Origin: Pseudoalteromonas sp. XI10
GTDB lineage: Bacteria; Pseudomonadota; Gammaproteobacteria; Enterobacterales; Alteromonadaceae
Direction of reading: 5' to 3'
Length of the DNA stretch: 64,000 nt
NCBI RefSeq assembly: GCF_001469895.1
Contig: NZ_LOPY01000039.1
Location: forward strand, 124,001-188,000
Below the pieces are notes generated by a model, which saw nothing but the letters and a program-made list of their open reading frames with translations, was not told the DNA's origin and searched no databases. The translations under genes were made by a program, and so were the position numbers. Position 1 is the first letter of the stretch; the number at the start of each line of letters is the position of its first letter. This document shows positions 18,319-25,651 of the stretch, piece after piece.

Positions 18319-18719
18319 AAAAAAACATTGTAATCATTGATGATGATGAAGCAATTTTGCGCTCGCTAAAACGATTATTAGGTACTAATAACCATGTAAT
18401 TTGTTTCAGCGACCCTCTATCGGCAATTGAGTATGCGAAACAGAATCCAATTAGTTTAGTCATTTGTGATCTGTTAATGCCTGCAATCAGTGGTTTTGCT
18501 GTTTTAGAGGATATTAAATTGCTACAGCCGAACTGCTCTCGCCTTTTGATTACCGGCTATGCAGAGCTAGAAGCTTCTAAAAGTGCGCTTAACAATAATA
18601 TAGCTAATATGATTACCGCAAAACCTTGGGATAACTTTGAACTAACTATGCTGGTTGATATATTAATTGAAAATAGTCACCTTAAATTTAATCAATGCGT
18701 AGAAAATGTGAGTTCATAG
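18315..18719 (+). CDS. Stand-alone response-regulator receiver domain
   Basis: A 134-residue receiver with no output domain. It has DDDE at residues 9-12, the phosphoacceptor Asp in VICDLLMP near 53, the Thr in LITGYAE and the Lys in AKPWDNFEL. The KPWDxxEL end is typical of receivers from RpfG-type and related regulators. The start overlaps the glycosyltransferase stop (ATGA), so the two are translated together, probably from the sigma-54 promoter at 17346. A lone receiver can act by binding a partner or as a phosphate sink; the partner is not evident. It is convergent with the endonuclease-family gene and overlaps its 3' end by 28 bp. Confidence 0.88.
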   Translation: MKKNIVIIDDDEAILRSLKRLLGTNNHVICFSDPLSAIEYAKQNPISLVICDLLMPAISGFAVLEDIKLLQPNCSRLLITGYAELEASKSALNNNIANMITAKPWDNFELTMLVDILIENSHLKFNQCVENVSS

Positions 18720-19606
18720 TGCAGCAGTTTGTGGTCGCTGCCGTTTACTGAGTTAACACCAACATTAGATAAAGAAATATCTTCACTCACTAAACAATGA
18801 TCTATTGGTAAACCCAAAATTTTTAAATCACTTAGCTTATTTTTCAAAGACCAAGTTGTATAAAAACCTGCTTGCTTAAAACAACTGCTTTTATTATTAA
18901 TAAAGTACCGTGACCAAGGTACTGTATTAAAATCACCAGCAACTAACCAACTCCCCTTTAACTTTTTAATTTCTGAAGAAACTTCACTTAAAACTAAGTT
19001 TCTCTGACTCCACAAACTTTGGGTTCTAGGTGATGGAGGATGTAAAAACACACTATTTAACATAACGTTATTATGTAAAAAACTAAGCTTTACGTAGCCA
19101 AGCTTAGGATTATCAAAGCGTTTAATTTGCCTTTGTACGATTGGAAGTTTTGAGAGAACTATAATGCCAAATGGCGCCCCTTCAACTTCAGCATAACCAA
19201 ATAAATGATATTTCGTGTTTAGCTCATCAAGCACATGCCGCTGCGTATCATTGAATTCAAACAATACTAAGATATCATTTTGAGCATTTATAAATTGGCT
19301 AGTGATGATATTTGCTAAGTTAGGGTTACTATATTGCAAATTTACCTGGGCGACTTTGATATCGGTGTTTTGTGTCGCTTCAGATGATGAGTAAGGTTTA
19401 AAATGAAATAGCACTAAGCCAATACTTAGAGCAATTAAACTGAGAGATAGTTTTTTGTTCCACCACAACAAAAAAAATGCAGGTAAAAAACTACATACAA
19501 TCAGCAACCCTCGTAAAGCGGCGGCCAAATCGAATAGGTAACCATCGAATTGATTAAAGGCTAACACTAATATAGCTATATAACTGAATAAAAATATTAA
19601 ACGCAT
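18692..19606 (-). CDS. Membrane-anchored endonuclease/exonuclease/phosphatase-family protein
   Basis: EEP-superfamily hydrolase of about 304 residues. The first 80 residues form two or three membrane helices. The catalytic domain follows with VNLQYSNPN, the metal-binding Glu in LFEFND, VAGDFNTVPW, IDHCLVS and the final GSDHKLLHYEL with the catalytic Asp-His. Substrates in the family include nucleic acids, sphingomyelin and phosphoinositides, so the reaction is not predicted. The start at 19606 has a strong GAGGAGGAG site; a further ATG upstream (19675) is less likely. It may be unrelated to the neighbouring polysaccharide genes. Confidence 0.82.
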   Translation of the reverse strand: MRLIFLFSYIAILVLAFNQFDGYLFDLAAALRGLLIVCSFLPAFFLLWWNKKLSLSLIALSIGLVLFHFKPYSSSEATQNTDIKVAQVNLQYSNPNLANIITSQFINAQNDILVLFEFNDTQRHVLDELNTKYHLFGYAEVEGAPFGIIVLSKLPIVQRQIKRFDNPKLGYVKLSFLHNNVMLNSVFLHPPSPRTQSLWSQRNLVLSEVSSEIKKLKGSWLVAGDFNTVPWSRYFINNKSSCFKQAGFYTTWSLKNKLSDLKILGLPIDHCLVSEDISLSNVGVNSVNGSDHKLLHYELTFSTH

Positions 19607-19700
19607 CGTTCTCCTCCTCTGATAATTTATAGCTGCATATTTTGTTCCTTGCTGAGATATACTTAAAACAAACATAGTATGATGTGTTCTTACTGTGTAT

Positions 19701-19730
19701 TAAATTAAGTACCCGAAGGTACTTAATTTA
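19701..19730 (-). terminator. Hairpin terminator after the thioesterase gene
   Basis: Arms of 13 bp, TAAATTAAGTACC and complement, around a CGAA loop on AT-rich flanks. It lies 20 bp past the thioesterase stop and may act in both directions. Confidence 0.7.
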
Positions 19731-19750
19731 TTTAAAACTTACTATAAGTC

Positions 19751-20185
19751 TTATTCGAATCCGTTGATCATTTTGTCGCACACTACCGGAGTTGGTCTGT
19801 GGTTATCATCAACAGCAACAAACGTAAAGCTACCTGAAATAGCTAAGTGTTTATCGTCTTTGTGCATTGTTTCTAAGAAGATTTCAACATCTACTTTAAG
19901 GCTAGTGTTACCTACGTGTACAACTTTAGAAATAAGCTCTGCAAATGTACCAGCCGGAATGGCTTCTTTAAAATCAACACGGTCAGACGAAATCGTTACA
20001 AGTGGCTTACGGCAAAAACGTGTAGCAGCAATAAACGCTACTTCATCCATCCATGCTAACGCGTCACCGCCAAACAAAGTATTGTGGTGGTTAGTACGGC
20101 CAGGAAAAACTGTTTTTGTTACCGACGTTGTTGAGTCAGCAATACGCTTTGCAATAATAGCGTCACGATCGATTTGTTGTGTCAT
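19751..20185 (-). CDS. Acyl-CoA thioesterase, YciA-like hotdog family
   Basis: Single hotdog-fold thioesterase of 144 residues, hydrolysing acyl-CoA to free acid and CoA in the cytoplasm. It carries TNHHNTLFGGDALAWMDEVA, the family signature with Asn, Gly-Gly and the catalytic-region Asp of LAWMDE. DRVDFKEAIPAGTF and an NTSLKVDVEIF strand follow. Length fits single-domain YciA/BFIT-like enzymes. It lies 5 bp after the M23 peptidase gene, so the two are probably cotranscribed, although a functional link is not obvious. Chain-length specificity cannot be read. Confidence 0.85.
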   Translation of the reverse strand: MTQQIDRDAIIAKRIADSTTSVTKTVFPGRTNHHNTLFGGDALAWMDEVAFIAATRFCRKPLVTISSDRVDFKEAIPAGTFAELISKVVHVGNTSLKVDVEIFLETMHKDDKHLAISGSFTFVAVDDNHRPTPVVCDKMINGFE

Positions 20186-20190
20186 AGTCT

Positions 20191-21009
20191 CTACTTTTTA
20201 TTAGCTAATGTGTCTTGCATCATTAGCGCAGGGTCAAGGCGTTCATTTTTCCAATTAAAACGCCAGTCTAAATGAGGGCCAGTTACGCGACCGGTCGCAC
20301 CGATCTCGGCAATTTTATCGCCACGCTTAATTTCGTCCCCTACTTTTACATCTAATTTGCTTAAATGAATATAAGTAGAGGTAACACCATGGCCATGGTC
20401 AAGAATCAAAGTACCACCAGAGTAATATAAGTCAGCATCAGCAAAAACAACTGTCCCGCTCACTGGCGCATATACTGGACTACCCGTTTTATTGGCAATG
20501 TCTAAACCAAAGTGCGGGCGGCGAGGCTCACCATTAAAGTAACGCTGGCTACCATAAACACCTGAAATACGCCCCGTTGCCGGCTTATAAACAGGATCTA
20601 AAAAGTACCGTAGGTCAGAATTGACTTGCCTAGCTTTTCGTACAGCTATCGCTTCACGGCTAATACGCTCAGACACTTCTTTAGGTGGCGAAACATATTT
20701 TTTTGCTACACCGGTGATTTTATCAATTTTGTAATCACGCTTAGTGATCACAATTGCTTGTTCGTGGCTTACACCTGCACTATCAACCCAAGAAAGGTTA
20801 TGATTTGTCTTGGCATCACGACCAAAGCCAAACACAAACTCACCATTTGTCGAAAGCTTAAGTGGCTCACCATTGAAGCTTACACTTTTAGCACCTTCAA
20901 TTTGGCCTGTTACTAAACCGCCTTGAGTTAAATGTCCTTTTAATTCAACAGCACTTGCAGTTAAAGAAAACAATCCTGCAAATGCTGCTATTAATAGTCC
21001 TTTACGCAT
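20191..21009 (-). CDS. Secreted M23-family (LytM) metallopeptidase
   Basis: Periplasmic zinc peptidase of about 272 residues, predicted to cleave peptidoglycan cross-bridges or act as a division or envelope factor. The signal peptide is MRKGLLIAAFAGLFSLTASA. The C-terminal M23 domain has the zinc ligands in RRPHFGLDIANKTGSPV and LDHGHGVTSTYIHLSKL, plus the lysostaphin-like GRVTGPHLDWRF. All metal ligands are present, so it is likely active. The start at 21009 overlaps the stop of the PTPS-family gene by 8 bp (ATGCGTAA). Confidence 0.9.
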   Translation of the reverse strand: MRKGLLIAAFAGLFSLTASAVELKGHLTQGGLVTGQIEGAKSVSFNGEPLKLSTNGEFVFGFGRDAKTNHNLSWVDSAGVSHEQAIVITKRDYKIDKITGVAKKYVSPPKEVSERISREAIAVRKARQVNSDLRYFLDPVYKPATGRISGVYGSQRYFNGEPRRPHFGLDIANKTGSPVYAPVSGTVVFADADLYYSGGTLILDHGHGVTSTYIHLSKLDVKVGDEIKRGDKIAEIGATGRVTGPHLDWRFNWKNERLDPALMMQDTLANKK

Positions 21010-21859
21010 AACTGATTGACCCCTTGCCAACCCCTTCGTAAGCTGTAATTTTAACTTCTGAATCAGGGTATTGGTTTTTAACTTGTGAACTTAAGTAGTC
21101 TGCAATGCACTCAACCGTAGTATCGCAAGGTAAAATGTCGCAGCGTGATTTGTCTATCGCCATTTCAAAATAACCCTGCTGTGATGTATAAGCAAAGCAC
21201 ACATCGTTATCTTGTGCAGTTACATGCTTAAGGTCTGATTTATTGATTTCATCTTCAGCTGTTGCTAGATAAATGTCTTCCCATTTATCTGCCCACTCTT
21301 TTTGTAAGCGAGGCATAGCCATACCATCAAGGCTAATACCAATCTGAGAGCGATGACCATGAATAATACGCTGACAATTACCATCGTGCTTTTTAAGACC
21401 ATGGCTGTAATGATAATAAAAACTTTGGCTATGCTCTGGGTATAAATTAATTTCAATCTTTTCGATATTACTAGGGAGCTCAGGCATAATAGTTTTAATT
21501 AAAAACTCGGTTACCGATTTTTCATCAATAACATCAGCATCGATTAGGCAATATGCTTGGTTAGGAGCGCTCATAGCTAAGTGATAATTATCACCAAAAT
21601 GACAATCTAGCACGCTGTGCTCAGCATGTTGTGTCAGTGAACCGTTTAGAGAAGCTGGCACAGCAAGCTTATGGTCGATACAGTTATCAATAATGCCCTT
21701 GATTTGCTTTTTAACTAAGCCAAAATCAAGCACCATCGACTCATCATTTAATTGACCGTGCAGAGTTAAATCCACAATCCAGCTCTCGCCAACTGCGCCG
21801 CGTTTATTACACAAGTAAGAAAAATCAATCACTGTCAGTGAGTTTACAAAAAGGATCAT
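21002..21859 (-). CDS. Tandem 6-pyruvoyl-tetrahydropterin synthase/QueD-family protein
   Basis: Protein of 285 residues, about twice the length of QueD, with two PTPS-like halves. The first half keeps MVLDFGLVKKQ and the DH pair (NCIDHKL) but lacks the HGH metal motif, having RGAVGESW at that place. The second half has FYYHYSHGL, the catalytic-type Cys in GNCQRIIHGHRS with HGH, TTVECIADYL and a final Glu in TAYEGVGKG. Metal and pterin binding therefore probably depend on motifs from both halves. QueD-type enzymes make carboxytetrahydropterin for queuosine. Whether this one does is uncertain. AAGGAAA precedes the ATG. Confidence 0.78.
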   Translation of the reverse strand: MILFVNSLTVIDFSYLCNKRGAVGESWIVDLTLHGQLNDESMVLDFGLVKKQIKGIIDNCIDHKLAVPASLNGSLTQHAEHSVLDCHFGDNYHLAMSAPNQAYCLIDADVIDEKSVTEFLIKTIMPELPSNIEKIEINLYPEHSQSFYYHYSHGLKKHDGNCQRIIHGHRSQIGISLDGMAMPRLQKEWADKWEDIYLATAEDEINKSDLKHVTAQDNDVCFAYTSQQGYFEMAIDKSRCDILPCDTTVECIADYLSSQVKNQYPDSEVKITAYEGVGKGSISYA

Positions 21860-22008
21860 AAATTTCCTTTAGACTGGTTAAAGAATCACAGCAATTATAA
21901 TGATTTTTACTTCACAATGCGCGGTTTTATCTCCCTTTATCAGCGACAGTTTAATTAAATGGTCATAAAACAAGCGAAAAATAGCAAATAATTAACTGCT
22001 CCGAGTTG

Positions 22009-22032
22009 TTTAGCGTACAAGTGTACGCTAAA
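22009..22032. promoter_or_regulatory. FabR-type operator upstream of fabA
   Basis: Perfect 11-bp inverted repeat TTTAGCGTACA/TGTACGCTAAA with a 2-bp centre. Its core AGCGTACA-N2-TGTACGCT closely matches the site I know for FabR in E. coli fabA and fabB promoters. It ends 34 bp before the fabA ATG. Confidence 0.75.
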
Positions 22033-22066
22033 GTGTGGGGCAATTTCTAAGCGATGAATGAGAGTT

Positions 22067-22582
22067 ATGGAACCTAAAAACAGCTATACAAAAGAAGAAT
22101 TGGTCCTTTGCGGTCAAGGTGAAATGTTCGGTGAAGGCAACTGTCGTTTACCAAGTGACAACATGTTGATGATGGACCGCATTATCTCTATCACTGCTGA
22201 TGGTGGTGAGCACGGTAAAGGCCAAATCGTTGCAGAACTAGATATCAACCCTGATCTTTGGTTCTTCGACTGTCACTTTAAAGGTGATCCAGTAATGCCT
22301 GGTTGTCTTGGCCTTGATGCTATGTGGCAATTAGTTGGTTTCTTCCTAGGTTGGTCTGGTGGTCCAGGTCTTGGTCGTGCACTTGGTGTAGGTGAAGTTA
22401 AATTCACAGGTCAAATCTTACCAACAGCTAAAAAAGTAACTTATCGTTTAGACATGAAGCGTGTTATTAAACGTAAATTATTCATGGGTATGGCTGACGG
22501 TACTGTAGAAGTAGATGGCCGCGTAATCTATGAAGCAAAAGATCTTAAAGTAGGTCTTTTCCAAGATACATCTGCGTTTTAA
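22067..22582 (+). CDS. fabA: 3-hydroxydecanoyl-ACP dehydratase/isomerase
   Basis: Bifunctional dehydratase and trans-2/cis-3-decenoyl-ACP isomerase, the first committed step of anaerobic unsaturated fatty acid synthesis. The 171-residue product is nearly colinear with E. coli FabA (172). It carries NMLMMDRI, the active-site [20 protein letters not shown] (His) and the Asp of GCLGLDAMW, ending GLFQDTSAF exactly as in E. coli. The start at 22067 ([12 protein letters not shown]) fits the family; the in-frame ATG at 22058 would add three residues. A FabR-type operator lies just upstream. Single-gene unit ending at the terminator at 22615. Confidence 0.98.
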   Translation: MEPKNSYTKEELVLCGQGEMFGEGNCRLPSDNMLMMDRIISITADGGEHGKGQIVAELDINPDLWFFDCHFKGDPVMPGCLGLDAMWQLVGFFLGWSGGPGLGRALGVGEVKFTGQILPTAKKVTYRLDMKRVIKRKLFMGMADGTVEVDGRVIYEAKDLKVGLFQDTSAF

Positions 22583-22614
22583 TCTTTAATTTAAGATACA
22601 AAATAGCAGATACA

Positions 22615-22639
22615 AAAAAGCCCCTAAATGGGGCTTTTT
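22615..22639. terminator. Shared bidirectional terminator of fabA and rmf
   Basis: AAAAAGCCCC-TAAAT-GGGGCTTTTT, a 10-bp stem with A and T tracts, lies between the convergent fabA and rmf genes. It can terminate both strands. Confidence 0.92.
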
Positions 22640-22660
22640 CGCGTAAATAAGGTGCCTATA

Positions 22661-22831
22661 TTAAGTTTTAAACATGTTTCGGTTTTCAATAGCTTCTCGC
22701 CAGCCACCTAACCACTCAGATTTAGGGTCGATTTGTTGATAAGGGCATTGTTCTTTGGAACGGCCTGCCAAGCCTGCTTTATAACCTTGAGAATGAGCTC
22801 TTTCTAAACGATCTCTTTTCTGTCTCTTCAT
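22661..22831 (-). CDS. rmf: Ribosome modulation factor
   Basis: Small basic protein of 56 residues that dimerises 70S ribosomes into inactive 100S particles in stationary phase. It aligns end to end with E. coli RMF (55 residues): MKRQKRDRLERAH, GYKAGLAGRSKE, CPYQ and SEWLGGWREA. The start at 22831 has AAGGTGAGG at good distance. A longer frame to 22882 would add 17 unrelated residues. In E. coli rmf is induced by ppGpp; its promoter here lies in the AT-rich gap to the right but was not identified. Confidence 0.97.
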   Translation of the reverse strand: MKRQKRDRLERAHSQGYKAGLAGRSKEQCPYQQIDPKSEWLGGWREAIENRNMFKT

Positions 22832-23116
22832 AGGTAATATCCTCACCTTTTTATATTTATAGATATGTAGCGAAATTGACATCTACATTTAATGAATAGT
22901 TAATAAAACTGTTAAATTCAAATAGCAAAAAGCAATTAAATAAATTGACAATAACTAACGTGCTGATGCTCAAATGAATTAACATTTTAAATGACTAAGT
23001 GGTCGTACCTCTTCAACTAAAACCATCTATTAATACACATAAATTCAGCTAAAAACGATACAGCTCTTTTAGCTTCATTATTTGTGACCAAGCCAATTTC
23101 GGCAAAGTTCCCAATT

Positions 23117-23154
23117 AAATTGTAATCATGACAAATTCATGATGATTACAATTT
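23117..23154. repeat. Imperfect inverted repeat upstream of the TetR gene
   Basis: Left arm AAATTGTAATCATGA and right arm TCATGATGATTACAATTT with a 5-bp centre. The right arm has three extra bases. Its function is unknown; it is a possible operator or mRNA hairpin. Confidence 0.6.
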
Positions 23155-23179
23155 AGTCAATTTAATGCTTGCATATTAA

Positions 23180-23193
23180 AAACCGATCGGTCT
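23180..23193. promoter_or_regulatory. TetR-family operator 1, in front of its own gene
   Basis: AAACCGATCGGTCT contains the palindrome ACCGATCGGT and lies 12 bp before the regulator ATG. The same GATCGGTCTAA block occurs before the reductase gene, which suggests autoregulation. Confidence 0.75.
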
Positions 23194-23205
23194 AATATAG
23201 TTGCC

Positions 23206-23838
23206 ATGGAAACAAATAACTCTGTGCCAAGCCGTCGTGGCAGGCCACCAAAAATAGCGCGTTCAAATGCAGATACCCGTTCCCTTTTAATTAATACGGG
23301 GCTAGCTGTATTAACCGAAAAAGGCTTTAGCGCAACCGGTATTGATTTAATCTTAAAATCAGCTCAGGTACCTAAGGGCTCTTTTTATCATTACTTCAAA
23401 AGTAAGAATGATTTTGGCTTAGCACTCATTGATGCTTACGACAGCTATTTTCAGGCAAAGTTAAAACGCCACCTAAACAACGATACAACAACCCCTCTTG
23501 AGAGGATTGTGCTGTTTGCCAATGACGCCAAGCAAGGCATGGCAAAGTTTGAATTTAAACGCGGCTGCCTAATAGGTAATTTAAACCAAGAAATCAGTCA
23601 CCTTGATGAGCCTATGATTGACCGTATTAAACAGGCTTACGCCAACTGGCAAGCTTTAATTGAGCAATGCTTAGTTGATGCTAAGAAGCAAAAGCAAATT
23701 CCTCAATCATCAGATTGTAAAATGCTTGCTGAGTTCTTCTGGATTGGCTGGGAAGGCGCAGTGATGCGCTCTAAACTTGATAAATCAAGTGAACCGCTTA
23801 CCCTTTATACAGCACAATTTTTACGCTTAATTTTATAA
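23206..23838 (+). CDS. TetR-family repressor, AcuR/NemR-like
   Basis: DNA-binding repressor of 210 residues. A basic N-terminal arm SRRGRPPK precedes a TetR helix-turn-helix (about 25-70) with GFSATGIDLILKSAQVPKGSFYHYFKSKNDFG. The C-terminal half is a ligand and dimer domain with KRGCLIGNLNQEIS, whose Cys could be redox- or electrophile-sensitive as in NemR. The palindrome GACCGATCGGTC-like sequence appears both before this gene and before the reductase at 23900, so it most likely controls both. A separate terminator follows, so the two genes are independently transcribed. Confidence 0.87.
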   Translation: METNNSVPSRRGRPPKIARSNADTRSLLINTGLAVLTEKGFSATGIDLILKSAQVPKGSFYHYFKSKNDFGLALIDAYDSYFQAKLKRHLNNDTTTPLERIVLFANDAKQGMAKFEFKRGCLIGNLNQEISHLDEPMIDRIKQAYANWQALIEQCLVDAKKQKQIPQSSDCKMLAEFFWIGWEGAVMRSKLDKSSEPLTLYTAQFLRLIL

Positions 23839-23860
23839 AGCCGTTTAAATACGGCTTTAT
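23835..23860 (+). terminator. Intrinsic terminator of the TetR gene
   Basis: ATAAAGCCGT-TTAAAT-ACGGCTTTAT hairpin followed by TTTT, beginning at the stop codon. It separates the regulator from the reductase gene. Confidence 0.85.
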
Positions 23861-23872
23861 TTTAACCATTAA

Positions 23873-23889
23873 AAGACGATCGGTCTAAA
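23873..23889. promoter_or_regulatory. TetR-family operator 2, in front of the reductase gene
   Basis: AAGACGATCGGTCTAAA repeats the GATCGGTCTAA block of operator 1 and resembles the NemR-type box TAGACC-N4-GGTCTA with one base missing from the left half. It lies just before the AGGAG ribosome site. Confidence 0.72.
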
Positions 23890-23899
23890 AGGAGTCACC

Positions 23900-24892
23900 A
23901 TGACAACATCAGTAAAATCGGTAGTTATCAACAAAGATGATCAAGGCTACCGTGCCGAATACACAGACTTTCCTGTAGAGAGCATCCACCAGCAAGATGT
24001 AAATATTGATGTTGACTACAGTACATTGAATTACAAAGATGCCCTAGCCATTACAGGTAAAGGCCCTGTGGTAAGAACATTTCCTATGATCCCCGGGATA
24101 GACCTTGCAGGCACAGTAACAGACTCTAAAAGCGATGAATTTAAAGTAGGTGATAAAGTTCTGTTAAATGGCTTTGGTGTTGGGGAAAAATACCTAGGTG
24201 GTTTGAGTTCAAAAGCATCTATGAGTGCTGATTGGATCATCCCCCTCCCTGCTAATTTAACACCAAAACAGGCTATGCAAATTGGTACTGCAGGTTATAC
24301 GGCAATGCTGAGTATCATCGCTTTAGAAAAACAAGGTATCACACCCCAAAGTGGCGAAATTCTTGTTACCGGTGCTAATGGCGGCGTGGGTAGTTTTGCT
24401 ATCTATTTATTAAATAAACTAGGTTTTGATGTAGTTGCAACAACAGGACGAATGAACGAAGCAGATCACCTTGAAAAATTAGGCGCAAAACGCGTTTTAT
24501 CACGCGAAGAATTCTCAGCACCTGGGAAACCACTCGCTAAAGAGCAATTCGCTGGCGCAATTGATTCTGTGGGTAGCCACACCCTTGCAAATGTGTGTGC
24601 ATCGATTAAATATGGTGGCGTTGTAACAGCGTGTGGTTTAGCACAAGGTATGGACTTTCCAGCAACGGTAGCGCCGTTTATCCTTCGTGGCATTAGCCTA
24701 ATGGGTATAGATAGTGTAATGCGCCCTAAAGCTGACCGAATTGAAGCATGGCAACGTCTAAGTGAGTTAGTTGAAGCTCAGTACCTCGATGCTATTTCGC
24801 AAGAAATTCCACTTTCTGAAGCCGTTGCAAATGCAGAAGCCCTTTTAAAAGGTGAAATTCGCGGCCGTGTAGTAGTTAATTGCAAAGAATAA
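23900..24892 (+). CDS. acuI: AcuI/YhdH-family acrylyl-CoA reductase (NADPH)
   Basis: Medium-chain zinc-independent reductase of 330 residues, predicted to reduce acryloyl-CoA to propionyl-CoA with NADPH. It carries STLNYKDALAITGKGPVVR, PGIDLAGTV, the cofactor loop VTGANGGVGSFA and the late ATGRMNEADHLEKLGAKR that is typical of YhdH/AcuI. No zinc-binding cysteines are seen. An AGGAG site precedes the ATG. Pairing with an adjacent TetR regulator and shared operator resembles acuR-acuI or nemR-type detoxification units. The natural substrate in this organism (acrylate from DMSP or other enoyl compounds) is inference. Confidence 0.87.
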   Translation: MTTSVKSVVINKDDQGYRAEYTDFPVESIHQQDVNIDVDYSTLNYKDALAITGKGPVVRTFPMIPGIDLAGTVTDSKSDEFKVGDKVLLNGFGVGEKYLGGLSSKASMSADWIIPLPANLTPKQAMQIGTAGYTAMLSIIALEKQGITPQSGEILVTGANGGVGSFAIYLLNKLGFDVVATTGRMNEADHLEKLGAKRVLSREEFSAPGKPLAKEQFAGAIDSVGSHTLANVCASIKYGGVVTACGLAQGMDFPATVAPFILRGISLMGIDSVMRPKADRIEAWQRLSELVEAQYLDAISQEIPLSEAVANAEALLKGEIRGRVVVNCKE

Positions 24893-24926
24893 GCTCGAAT
24901 ATAAACATTCTTAGCAAGTTAGCTAT

Positions 24927-24964
24927 AAAACTAGGGTAAAGGCAATTATACTTACCCTAGTTTT
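24927..24964 (+). terminator. Intrinsic terminator of the reductase gene
   Basis: 13-bp arms AAAACTAGGGTAA and complement around a 12-base loop, with T-rich 3' arm. It lies 34 bp past the stop. Confidence 0.85.
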
Positions 24965-24982
24965 GTAATCTCGGAAAGTCTA

Positions 24983-25399
24983 ATGAGTAATAAAGAAATT
25001 TTCAGCAATAACCCACTGCAAGGTGTTGGTATCGAGCAAGTCGTGACAGAGCTTGTCGAACAATATGGCTGGGAATTACTCCACGCCTATATGCGTTTGA
25101 ACTGCTTTAAGAATAACCCAGATGTAAAATCTGCGGTTAAGTTTTTACGTAAAACCCAATGGGCACAAGAAAAAGTAGAAAACTTTTATTTGTATCGTCT
25201 TAAAAACTTACCACGCCCAGACGATGTAAACTATGAATTACCGCCGCGCGATCGTGTGATCCCTGCTGATCAAAAACCTGGTGAACCTTGTGAGTTAAGT
25301 TTTACCGACGCTAAACGTATTCACGCTAAAAAAGAAGCCAAACAAAAAGCCCGCACCCGTAAGCAACGTTCAAGTGCGAGTAATCCTTGGGGTAATTAA
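24983..25399 (+). CDS. VF530 family (DUF2132) DNA-binding-like protein
   Basis: Protein of 138 residues. The first 75 residues match the VF530 family: NNPLQGVGIEQVVTELVEQYGW, then LHAYMRLNCFKNNPDVKSAVKFLRKTQWA. That domain was first seen in a Vibrio fischeri protein and is annotated as DNA-binding from its fold. A basic C-terminal tail, rich in Lys, Arg and Ala (about 105-130), extends it. Role unknown. It is a single-gene unit with terminators on both sides. Confidence 0.85.
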   Translation: MSNKEIFSNNPLQGVGIEQVVTELVEQYGWELLHAYMRLNCFKNNPDVKSAVKFLRKTQWAQEKVENFYLYRLKNLPRPDDVNYELPPRDRVIPADQKPGEPCELSFTDAKRIHAKKEAKQKARTRKQRSSASNPWGN

Positions 25400-25442
25400 G
25401 CTTAAAGTTTTGAGCTATAAGCTTTTAGCTGTAAGTCGAAAT

Positions 25443-25466
25443 AAGCCGCCTTTAAGGGCGGTTTTT
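25443..25466 (+). terminator. Intrinsic terminator of the VF530 gene
   Basis: GCCGCC-TTTAA-GGGCGGT hairpin followed by T6, 40 bp after the stop and just before the tandem repeat. Confidence 0.88.
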
Positions 25467-25472
25467 TATTTG

Positions 25473-25541
25473 AGTTAGCAAGTTAGCAAGTTAGCAAGTT
25501 AGCAAGTTAGCAAGTTAGCAAGTTAGCAAGTTAGCAAGTTA
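25473..25541. repeat. Tandem repeat of AGTTAGCA, about 8.6 copies
   Basis: Eight perfect copies of the 8-bp unit AGTTAGCA followed by a partial copy AGTTA. Located between the terminator at 25443 and the glyoxalase gene (start 25652). The unit length and perfection suggest slipped-strand variability; no coding frame runs through it. Confidence 0.97.
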
Positions 25542-25651
25542 AGATTTGAAGGTCTATTTAAAGACGTCAATATTATTTTTATTAATTTAAGGGTAACGTG
25601 GTTATGTTAGACTGAATTAATCATCATTAATGTCATTAAAAAAGGATGTGT

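Larger units (their letters stand above)
22832..23205. other. 374-bp gene-free gap with promoters of rmf and the TetR gene
   Basis: AT-rich divergent promoter region. It holds an imperfect inverted repeat at 23117-23154 (arms AAATTGTAATCATGA and its complement with a 3-base insertion) and the TetR-type palindrome at 23182-23191. No further gene or RNA was seen. Confidence 0.6.

Noticed and set aside
22058..22066. Earlier ATG for fabA
   Set aside because: Family length and the [12 protein letters not shown] start favour 22067, and no better ribosome site supports the earlier codon.
25473..25541. CRISPR array
   Set aside because: The unit is 8 bp with no spacers and no cas genes nearby; it is a simple tandem repeat.
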